Positions 57,316 through 64,000 of a stretch of 64,000 nucleotides of DNA are shown here, piece by piece. A model generated the notes under the pieces. That model worked only from the letters and a program-made list of their open reading frames with translations, was not told the origin of the DNA and searched no databases. The stretch's first letter is position 1, and every line of letters begins with the position of its first letter. Source of the DNA: Barthelona sp. PCE (taxonomy: Eukaryota; Metamonada: BaSk clade); NCBI GenBank assembly GCA_040285745.1, contig JAUFOR010000004.1, forward strand, positions 558,001 to 622,000. The letters are read 5' to 3'. The position numbers were made by a program, and so were the translations under genes.

Positions 57316-59208
57316 AGGCGATGGTGGAGCGTCACGCTCTATTGTTATAGGTTTGCTACTAATGATTTCAGGAGTATCAATATCAACAGTTTGCACGATC
57401 TGAAAGTTCGACATATCAAGGGATTCGGGGATGAATTCTTCCTTGTTTCTTATAGTGTTATTACTTTGGTCCAATATATCCATTTGCAAGAAGTCGTTAG
57501 TGAGAACATTATCTCTACTAATCTGACTTGTCTCACTGATGGAGAAGAGATCGACATCAGTTTCAAAATCAACACTGTTGTTTTCAACGAGATCTACCAG
57601 AAAGTTAATACAAATATCGTTGCTAAGACACGAGAAATGTCCAATGCCACTGAAGGTTTTCTCTTTGTAGCTGTCATTGACCACCATGGAGCTCGATGCG
57701 CATGCAGAGGGGACCGTGGAATCACCATCTCTGTTTATACCCTTTGGTTTTAAAGAAAACAAAGAAAATAAGGATGTTATACCTTGATCGTACACAGTAT
57801 GAAAGTGGGTGGGCACATCTGTCATGTATACGTTGGTTATTTGAATGTGGTTTGGCACTTGAACAGGTTCTTGTAAACGCTCCCTCTCAACATACTCGTA
57901 CTGAACTGGGTTTCTCCGATGTAGTATATCATCGAACGTTCCAGGGCGCGTGACGCAAGCATAAAGTGTGCTGAGGGCCACACTCACGCTTCTGAGACAC
58001 TCAGCATCTGGTGAGAATGGTAGAGGACCTTCGGCTTCCCCGAAACCTTCAGTACATCTCATGCTAACACAGTAGTCAGGGTGCACGAATCCAAGGGGCC
58101 CAAACTCGTCCCAGATACCAAGACTATCAACATAATCGAATGTGAAACCAGGGATATCAGCACGGCTGAAGCCCAGAAATTTCCCTTCATGTCTGTTGAG
58201 GAATGATGCCAAGCTAATGAGCTCATGGTCTCTGAAGACCTTGAACTGATGCGACTGCAAAAGACACTGTTTGCAAAAGAGAGCTTTGCAGGTTCGACAG
58301 GAAACAAAAGCAGGCGCATCGCATTCATTACACTTAAGCTCTGATATCTGATCTCTGACCTCAGAAGAGCGAATCATGTCTTCTGAAATAACATATTTTT
58401 TGACTTTTTCATTAATCTCCTCTATATATGCAATATGCGCATCGTTATCATCTACGAAATCATTCTTCATATCATATAACTCAGTACCGCTCTGACTAAA
58501 ACACACCCAACCGTCGTGAAACTTGACAAATATCCTACTAGGGATATCCAGAATATTATCTTGTGGTTGAAGATAAAGTGTATTGGGAATGACAGATTGT
58601 AGTTGTCTCATGATATTTGGGTTAACAGGGAGACCAAGGGCATAGCCACTGATGGGCGAGAAAGATACTTTGGGGGCACCACCAAACGCTGGAGCAACAA
58701 AAATGATGCTCGAAATACGACTACATAATTCTGGGAATTGTGATAAGGTATACGCTAGAGTAGGAGCACCCATCGAATGAGCTATAAGCACGAAATCGTC
58801 GGTCACTTCATCAAAATATTCAGATAATTTTTCATGAAAATGAACGGGTAAAACTTTTTTCATGTCAGCTCTCCAATCATAAGGAAGACCAAAAACACGG
58901 TTAATTTTCTTTGATTTATCAAATTTCTCAGCAAGGAAGCCATACTGATTTGATAGATTACGGAAGATCTTCGGTAAACTGGGCAACAGATAGTTAATAG
59001 CATCAAGACCACTGTTTTCCTCAGAGAAATACACTGGATGTGAGCCATTGAATGCAAGTATGTCGCTTGTCTCATCGTCCCAAGTTGCCCAAAGGTATTT
59101 TTCAAAGTGTAGACCTCTTACAAAAGGCCAAATTGTTCTCTCATTGTTATCAACCTTTGTCTTTAAAATGGTACCACCAAGCCCCGGAATTAAGACTACA
59201 GAAGTCAT
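57292..59208 (-). CDS. LCAT/PDAT-family lipase with a B-box zinc finger inserted in the catalytic domain
   Basis: A 638-residue protein from ATG 59208 (MTSVVLIPGLGGTIL). The start motif VVLIPGLGGTIL, VFGLPYDWRADM, and the nucleophile elbow AHSMG (Ser145) are LCAT-family signatures. The catalytic Asp is probably Asp496 in GDSTVP and the His is His524 in GIGHFSC. Between Ser and Asp, at residues 293-328, lies a complete B-box zinc-binding pattern: Cys293, 296, 304, 307, 312, 315, then His320 and His328 (C-x2-C-x7-C-x2-C-x4-C-x2-C-x4-H-x7-H). LCAT-type enzymes transfer or hydrolyse acyl chains of phospholipids; no signal peptide is visible, so it may be cytosolic. The 110-residue tail is acidic and polar. 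Its 3' end overlaps the 54577 gene by 24 bp. Confidence 0.88.
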   Translation of the reverse strand: MTSVVLIPGLGGTILKTKVDNNERTIWPFVRGLHFEKYLWATWDDETSDILAFNGSHPVYFSEENSGLDAINYLLPSLPKIFRNLSNQYGFLAEKFDKSKKINRVFGLPYDWRADMKKVLPVHFHEKLSEYFDEVTDDFVLIAHSMGAPTLAYTLSQFPELCSRISSIIFVAPAFGGAPKVSFSPISGYALGLPVNPNIMRQLQSVIPNTLYLQPQDNILDIPSRIFVKFHDGWVCFSQSGTELYDMKNDFVDDNDAHIAYIEEINEKVKKYVISEDMIRSSEVRDQISELKCNECDAPAFVSCRTCKALFCKQCLLQSHQFKVFRDHELISLASFLNRHEGKFLGFSRADIPGFTFDYVDSLGIWDEFGPLGFVHPDYCVSMRCTEGFGEAEGPLPFSPDAECLRSVSVALSTLYACVTRPGTFDDILHRRNPVQYEYVERERLQEPVQVPNHIQITNVYMTDVPTHFHTVYDQGITSLFSLFSLKPKGINRDGDSTVPSACASSSMVVNDSYKEKTFSGIGHFSCLSNDICINFLVDLVENNSVDFETDVDLFSISETSQISRDNVLTNDFLQMDILDQSNNTIRNKEEFIPESLDMSNFQIVQTVDIDTPEIISSKPITIERDAPPSPLFFFAEG

Positions 59209-59296
59209 CTTGAACAAGCTATGCCAAAAAAAAGATCTGAAAAAGGAAGAAATTTGTTTATACTTTTAATTCCTATCTCAACAGCTTTTAACTGTT

Positions 59297-60322
59297 ATGA
59301 ATTTTCATGTTAAAGACAGTGGGGACGTCGAGAAGAATCACAAAGAACATCTTAACGATGTAGTTAACATTGATAATGTGATGGATGTTGATTTTAGCGA
59401 TATTGTGGGTCTTGATTCTATTAAAGATCTATTGCGGGAGTGCGTAGTTTTGCCCATTAAATATCCAGAGTTATTTGCAGGTAGGAACCTGTTTAAAACT
59501 TTTCTTTTGTTTGGTGCACCCGGAACCGGTAAAACAATGATAACAAAGGCTTTGGTTGGGGAAGTTAATAAGATCATGGAGCCTGGAATATCGTTAATGT
59601 CTTTTTCTATCATTAATCTTATGCGAGAGTGGCATTACAGTGCGTCAGAATTTTTTGTTACGCTTCTAGATGTTGCTATAGAGATGGCACCAGTTGTCAT
59701 CCACATTGATGATATTGATGATCTTTGTAGAAGACCGTCACTCTTGATAAGACAGTTCAAGACGGAATTCCTTATCTTCATACATAACCTTCCCGCTGCT
59801 GGTATTTATATATTCGGGGAGACTTCAGTTCCATGGCAAATTGACGCTTCGGTACGTAAGCGTTTTGTCAGGAGGCTGATGTTTCCTTTACCAAATGTTA
59901 AAGAGCGAATTACTCTGTTTAATATGAACATGAAAAATGTGACAAACAACCTCACAGAGGATGAGTTTCAACAAATAGCAACCGAGACAAACGGTTTAAC
60001 CCCAGCAGATATTTTTATGCTGTGTCGAGATGCTTCTATGGAACAAGTGCGTATTTGTTTTAGTTCAACTCATTGGAAGCAGGTGACTGGAAAGACGCCA
60101 AAAGGGGAGGAAAGGGACGACATGTTGACACCTTGTTCACCCCAAGATCCACAAGTTATAGAAATGATACTAACCGATATAGAGGACGGAGATCGTCTTC
60201 TTCCACCCCTTATTGGTATTCAAGACTTCAGTAAGCTTCTCTCTACATTTCCGAGTTTTATCTCTGAGAGAGAACTGAACGATATTGAGCAGTTTAATAA
60301 GGATTTCGGTCCAGAAGCTTAA
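59297..60322 (+). CDS. VPS4-like AAA ATPase without MIT domain and with altered catalytic residues
   Basis: A 341-residue protein. The VPS4-specific chain runs from VVLPIKYPELFAGRN through Walker A GAPGTGKT (73-80) and continues, past the AAA core, with THWKQVTG, LTPCSPQDP and the C-terminal FNKDFGPEA seen in VPS4. The N-terminal MIT domain is missing: only about 35 acidic residues precede the AAA core. Walker B reads IDDID (137-141), with Asp139 in place of the catalytic Glu. Sensor 1 has Ser177 where Asn is usual (ETSVPW). Pore loop 1 keeps Trp (REW) but lacks the GESE that follows. The Arg finger area is RKRFVRR. It is likely a diverged VPS4 paralogue, perhaps with slow ATP turnover; ESCRT-III recruitment would need another route. 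Confidence 0.85.
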   Translation: MNFHVKDSGDVEKNHKEHLNDVVNIDNVMDVDFSDIVGLDSIKDLLRECVVLPIKYPELFAGRNLFKTFLLFGAPGTGKTMITKALVGEVNKIMEPGISLMSFSIINLMREWHYSASEFFVTLLDVAIEMAPVVIHIDDIDDLCRRPSLLIRQFKTEFLIFIHNLPAAGIYIFGETSVPWQIDASVRKRFVRRLMFPLPNVKERITLFNMNMKNVTNNLTEDEFQQIATETNGLTPADIFMLCRDASMEQVRICFSSTHWKQVTGKTPKGEERDDMLTPCSPQDPQVIEMILTDIEDGDRLLPPLIGIQDFSKLLSTFPSFISERELNDIEQFNKDFGPEA

Positions 60323-60450
60323 TTTCAATACTTTGTTAATAGTTTATTCTTGTAAATATATAATTATGTGGTGGGTGTGATGAGTTTGAGAGTTGTATAG
60401 GTTCAAGTAATGTGTGAATAAATTGTTTTGTTTTTTTAACCTCTTTCCAT

Positions 60451-61374
60451 ATGAACGAATCAACAAGAGAAGTACATGTTGTTCATACCGGATGCGTTCA
60501 CGGGTTCTTTACGGATCTTATTGAAGATTTGAATACTATAAATGAACAGAAACCCATTGATTTGGTGCTTATTACTGGTGATGTGGGTTGTTTTCGCGAT
60601 GAGGAGGATCTTAAGGGGTTATCGGCCCCAGAAAAGTATCATTCAGTGGGTACATTCAAGGATGAAATGGATAATCTCCCTTATCCAATCATTTTTATCT
60701 CTGGTAATCATGAGCCAATGAACTATTTATTAGAGCACAAGTATGGCGGTGAACTGTATCCGAATTTCTTTTATATGGGACGTTGTGGAGCCATGACGTT
60801 TAAGGGAGTACACATTGTAGGTATGTCCGGTATTCATTATGCCGACCACTTTAGCTGGCCATTGCTGGAAGAGCCTCCACTGAACAGAGATGAGGAAGAG
60901 TTGTATTCGAGTTATCACACGAGAAAATGGCAATTTGAAGCGCTAAAAGAGTATTGTTCTCGAAACAAACGGAAAATAGACGTTTTTATGACACATGACT
61001 GGCCAGACTTCATTGAAAACAAAGAGAAGGCATCACACACCAGTCGTTTAAAAAGAAAACTCGATCTTCACAACGCAGCAGCAACAGAATTATTTGAGAA
61101 TCACATCCGCTCAGATTACTACTTTGCAGCACATATGCACATTGCTCACTTCTGTTTTCATAAAGAAACTAACGCGAAATTCGCTGCAACAACAAAATAC
61201 AGAGAAAACTTTAAAGGGAAGCGAATTGGTCGGACGATTAAATCACAAACGTTAATTGTTGAAGAACAGCTATTCAATACCACACAGGAGTTTGAGTTTG
61301 ATCCTTTATGGTTGGAGGTGTTGGATGAATGGAGAGCATATGAGAAAATTGAAGTTAGTGATTATCCTAATTGA
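60451..61374 (+). CDS. DBR1: RNA lariat debranching enzyme Dbr1
   Basis: A 307-residue protein, the catalytic core of Dbr1 without the long C-terminal tail of animal forms. Metal-site residues are all visible: Cys15 and His17 in TGCVHG, Asp44 in TGDVG, Asn86 and His87 in GNHEP, His182 in THDWP, and His228/His230 in AHMH. The Cys in place of a usual Asp is typical for Dbr1. YGGELYPNFFYMG and GVHIVGMSGI are further family blocks. Dbr1 cleaves the 2'-5' bond of intron lariats, so introns must exist in this organism. The stop lies two bases from that of the convergent Cwc25 gene. Confidence 0.95.
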   Translation: MNESTREVHVVHTGCVHGFFTDLIEDLNTINEQKPIDLVLITGDVGCFRDEEDLKGLSAPEKYHSVGTFKDEMDNLPYPIIFISGNHEPMNYLLEHKYGGELYPNFFYMGRCGAMTFKGVHIVGMSGIHYADHFSWPLLEEPPLNRDEEELYSSYHTRKWQFEALKEYCSRNKRKIDVFMTHDWPDFIENKEKASHTSRLKRKLDLHNAAATELFENHIRSDYYFAAHMHIAHFCFHKETNAKFAATTKYRENFKGKRIGRTIKSQTLIVEEQLFNTTQEFEFDPLWLEVLDEWRAYEKIEVSDYPN

Positions 61375-61376
61375 TA

Positions 61377-61895
61377 CTAGCGTTGGTTTCTATGAGTAGA
61401 TGGATGTGAGAAATGCGGCTTGAAGAATTGCTGTTGTGGTCTGTATTGATTTCTATCTATATAATTTGTATTTCTACCTCTGTTTAGTGGTACTTTAGGC
61501 TCTTGTTGTTTCACCAAATAGTCACGCAGGGGGTCGTTGCGACGATGTAAATCTAGTTCTCTTTGTGTGAGTCCATTTGCAGTGGGTTCTTCTTCCCTAA
61601 CAATTTCTTCGAGTTTGTTGTTTAAAACATCCTCCACGGTCGTAGACGCATCGTTCTCAGTGTTTTGGGGTTTCTTTTCAAGCTGAGAATCATACAAAAA
61701 GTCAAGACCAGAAATCTTCACTTTCTCGGAATGGCTCAGGTCGCTTGCTTTTAAAGTGAGCAGGGCTTGGCGTTTCACGCGTTCTTTACGAATCTCTTCT
61801 GCCTTTTTAAGCTCATCCTGGTGCTTTTTTTCAGCTTCCCATTTTCGACGGCGATTTTTCATACTTCGTGGATTCCATGATTTGTGCAAATTCAT
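61377..61895 (-). CDS. CWC25: Cwc25-like spliceosomal step-1 factor
   Basis: A 172-residue protein. The start MNLHKSWNPRSMKNRRRKWEAEKKHQDE closely follows the CIR/Cwc25 N-terminal signature (LNLKKSWHPQT..N.EKVWKAEQKHEAE), and the short GLDFLYDS block corresponds to LDWMY. The rest is charged, then Gln/Asn/Pro-rich. Cwc25 promotes branching in the first step of splicing. Shorter relatives (CIR1, other CIR-N proteins) are the alternative. Its convergent neighbour is Dbr1, which acts on the lariat made after branching. Confidence 0.82.
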   Translation of the reverse strand: MNLHKSWNPRSMKNRRRKWEAEKKHQDELKKAEEIRKERVKRQALLTLKASDLSHSEKVKISGLDFLYDSQLEKKPQNTENDASTTVEDVLNNKLEEIVREEEPTANGLTQRELDLHRRNDPLRDYLVKQQEPKVPLNRGRNTNYIDRNQYRPQQQFFKPHFSHPSTHRNQR

Positions 61896-62136
61896 TTAAA
61901 TGGGCCCTGGACTACAAAAAATGTGGAAAAGAGTGATAGTGGATGTAAAAAGAATAGGATCATTCTGATGTGTATGTAGTATTTAGGAGGTTTGATGGGG
62001 TTTTCAACAGGAATTAAGGACTTGTGGAATTTGAAATATGAACAAATATGGTTTACTCTCATCCGTGCTATTTTTATTTTCGCTTCATTCAGGTTTTTTT
62101 TACGAAAAAAGCGTTGTATCGGGCACAAAATACTGC

Positions 62137-63597
62137 ATGGGACAAAAGCAGAGCACGATTACAGCACGAAGGCGAGAAGAAGTCATTTCTGAACAAGATT
62201 CTATGGTTTTTAATGACAACCAAAGCTTTTACACAATAGATTCGCAGAGAACACCAAAGTCTGAGACAATGTCTGTGTTCTCATTCGATTCAAACACATT
62301 CAAACTGGGAAACAACCTTGATGATTTTGAAACCTTTGATTTTCCTCAGAAAAAGAAAGTCGTATCAACTCTTAGCCGCGACGACTCAACAGGTGGCCTT
62401 GAAGTATTTGATGTGGATGAAGAATTTGTTGAAGAACCTGCTCCAGATTTCGGTGTACTACCAACAAGTTTATTCCCCAAACAAAATTACGCACTATCGT
62501 ATGCCGCAGGCGTTTCCGCGATACCCATCATTGATGGAGATAAGTTAATTGTCGGTACAGATAACGGCTCAGTCGAAGCTTTCGATTTGAACAGTGGCGC
62601 AACAATATGGGCACAAACAATAAGGAGAGGATACCCAGTCCGATCAATGAAGTGCTCTTCGGGCGCCGGTGTCGTCATTGCGGTATGTCTAGATGCAATG
62701 TACGTTCTTAATATATGTGATGGCGTCAAGATATTTTCTTCGCCTGTCTTAGTAGAAGCCATGATATCGCACCATCTGATGCCAGTAGGCCTGTCAGACA
62801 GCGTCTTAGTGCAAGGAACAGCAGAGAAATCATGTTGTATCCGTGCACTGGATGATTTCCACGTTGTCAACAACACACAATTGATTAGTGCAATGTGCTG
62901 TGAACCGGTATTGGAGACACAGAGTATGTGTTTCACAGTCGGTGATGCACATGATAGTGGTAATCTGTATTTTGCCACAATGGAAAAGACAGTCGGTGCC
63001 ATAATTGTTAATTCAGGTCGTATCAGGTTTGAGATACGGTTAAACTCAAAGGTAACAACACCTATTACAGTACACAGTCAGTTTTTCCTGTTTGGAACAG
63101 AAGAAGGCGTTATTCATTGCATTGATCGCTTTGGAGGAGAAAGTTTGTTCCAATTTTCACCATTCTCAGAATCTATGCAAGATAGGAAGGCTATTATTGG
63201 CGAGATCAGAGTTGTTGATATTGATAATAGCTACACAGGAATAGTTTTCTGCGATGAAAGCTCTAATGTGTTTTGTGTAGTTAAGCAAGATTTGACAGAG
63301 AGTTGGAAACTAACTTCCCAGGTGTTGAATCTTGTTCCAAGAAGGAAGAGTGTTGTGTGGACTGAGTATACAAGGATGATTCATTTCATTCAAACAGATG
63401 TAGTAAGGAATGAAGCTGGGAAGCATATTTTGTTTATCAGCATTCCAAACGTTTCAAAGAGTGTGGTGGGTATTAATGTAGCAAATGGACGAATTGCATA
63501 TGATATAGCAGTCGATCAGGCAGTAGCTGGTTTTGTTGTGGATGAAGAGAGCCTTATTATCACATTAATAGATGGTAAGATTATCAAATATGGATAG
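62137..63597 (+). CDS. PQQ-like beta-propeller protein, candidate N-myristoylated
   Basis: About 486 residues from ATG 62137 (MGQKQSTITARRRE). This start has Gly2 and Ser6 with basic residues after, a good N-myristoylation context. An in-frame ATG at 62038 would add 33 residues resembling a signal peptide, but the same region is T-rich leader DNA, which gives false hydrophobic leaders elsewhere in this window. Residues 20-110 are acidic and disordered. From about 115 on, PQQ/WD-like blades occur: AIPIIDGDKLIVGTDNGSVE, AFDLNSGATIWAQTI, FFLFGTEEGVIHCIDRFGG. Function unknown, possibly a membrane-tethered scaffold. AATAAA follows the TAG at once. Confidence 0.7.
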   Translation: MGQKQSTITARRREEVISEQDSMVFNDNQSFYTIDSQRTPKSETMSVFSFDSNTFKLGNNLDDFETFDFPQKKKVVSTLSRDDSTGGLEVFDVDEEFVEEPAPDFGVLPTSLFPKQNYALSYAAGVSAIPIIDGDKLIVGTDNGSVEAFDLNSGATIWAQTIRRGYPVRSMKCSSGAGVVIAVCLDAMYVLNICDGVKIFSSPVLVEAMISHHLMPVGLSDSVLVQGTAEKSCCIRALDDFHVVNNTQLISAMCCEPVLETQSMCFTVGDAHDSGNLYFATMEKTVGAIIVNSGRIRFEIRLNSKVTTPITVHSQFFLFGTEEGVIHCIDRFGGESLFQFSPFSESMQDRKAIIGEIRVVDIDNSYTGIVFCDESSNVFCVVKQDLTESWKLTSQVLNLVPRRKSVVWTEYTRMIHFIQTDVVRNEAGKHILFISIPNVSKSVVGINVANGRIAYDIAVDQAVAGFVVDEESLIITLIDGKIIKYG

Positions 63598-63634
63598 AAT
63601 AAACGAATATTGTTTTCACATTTTGACGCTCTTT

Positions 63635-63646
63635 GTATATTTATAG
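63635..63646 (+). promoter_or_regulatory. TATA-like box before the 63657 gene
   Basis: gtatatttatag lies 11-22 bp before the ATG at 63657, and it closely resembles the box before 54577. Confidence 0.28.
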
Positions 63647-63656
63647 ATACATTCTA

Positions 63657-64000
63657 ATGGTGATCAAGGGGCAGAAAATCATCTGTGGACTGAGTTTCGA
63701 TACGGATTCAGACTCAGATGACGATTTCATTCCAGTAGTGAAGAAGGTTGAAACGAAACAAACGAAACCAGTTATTGTACGATCACCACCGGCTAGGATG
63801 GTGCCCATTCCAAGTGAACCTGTTACTGTTTCTTTAAAAAAGAAACCACAAGCACTTAAACGAAAAGCAAGTGCTGTTTCTCATCAAAAAAAGTCGGATC
63901 CAGTTGTGGTATCAATTCCAAAGCCGGCAATTAGTGAGCCCAAACAGGAAGAGATTACATGTTCAGGGATTTTTTCAAGTGATGGAACTAAGCGTCAAAA
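63657..64000 (+). CDS. Partial hypothetical protein, runs off the right edge
   Basis: An open frame of 114 codons starts at ATG 63657 (MVIKGQKIICGLSFDTDS) and has no stop before the window ends. It is rich in Ser, Asp, Lys, Pro and Val, with a DSDSDDDF acidic cluster near the start and SLKKKPQALKRKAS, a basic nuclear-signal-like stretch, later. That composition suggests a disordered nuclear protein. No family can be assigned from this part. Confidence 0.6.
   Translation, partial: MVIKGQKIICGLSFDTDSDSDDDFIPVVKKVETKQTKPVIVRSPPARMVPIPSEPVTVSLKKKPQALKRKASAVSHQKKSDPVVVSIPKPAISEPKQEEITCSGIFSSDGTKRQ

Noticed and set aside
1-64000. CRISPR arrays, operons or other prokaryotic features
   Set aside because: The gene content is entirely eukaryotic and there are no regularly spaced short repeats.

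Overview
This looks like a piece of a compact, intron-poor nuclear genome from a flagellated unicellular eukaryote. Eukaryotic housekeeping genes dominate: eIF3d, Elp3, a Sen1/Upf1-type helicase, a proteasome beta subunit, Fcf1, the exosome subunit Csl4, TMCO1, the lariat debranching enzyme Dbr1, Cwc25 and squalene synthase. IFT27-like, DRC10-like and possibly CFAP144-like genes indicate a motile cilium. TAA, TAG and TGA all end apparent genes, so the code looks standard. Genes lie on both strands a few to a few hundred bases apart, and several convergent pairs overlap. I see no intron inside a coding region, although Dbr1 and Cwc25 imply that splicing exists. I cannot name the species; squalene synthase argues against lineages that lack that pathway.

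Region by region. 1-4643 is the right part of a GC-richer DIRS/PAT-like tyrosine-recombinase retrotransposon (gag-like end, reverse transcriptase/RNase H, recombinase). It ends in a B1-A2-B2 split direct repeat. 4644-12124 holds three minus-strand genes of an unrecognised, probably beta-propeller-like family; two of them share a repeat downstream of their 3' ends. 12125-27073 holds a Sen1-like helicase divergent from an AAMP/Sqt1-like WD40 gene, then eIF3d, Elp3, small membrane and ciliary genes, an ankyrin protein and an LMBR1-family membrane protein.

27126-41122 (minus) is one locus of about 14 kb for a giant surface protein: signal peptide, long beta-rich ectodomain, IPT/TIG-like domains, a GCC2/GCC3-type cysteine-rich domain and about seven membrane spans. 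It is split into four reading frames by three one-base shifts, each at a homopolymer run.

41344-50220 is a dense block with coiled-coil, zinc-binding, DRC10, TMCO1, IFT27, proteasome beta-4, Fcf1, Csl4 and squalene synthase genes. 50221-64000 carries a HEAT-like protein, a secreted protein, another large propeller-like protein, an LCAT-family lipase with a B-box zinc finger inserted in its catalytic domain, a VPS4-like AAA protein lacking MIT and with altered catalytic residues, Dbr1 and Cwc25 tail to tail, a PQQ-like repeat protein with a candidate myristoylation site, and the start of a gene that leaves the window.

Themes: RNA processing (Sen1, Dbr1, Cwc25, Fcf1, Csl4), translation (eIF3d, Elp3, AAMP/Sqt1), cilium (IFT27, DRC10, CFAP144-like), membrane and lipid (squalene synthase, LCAT-like, TMCO1, LMBR1). 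None of these sets is a single operon. Many stop codons lie inside or beside an AATAAA hexamer, so 3' ends are very tight.
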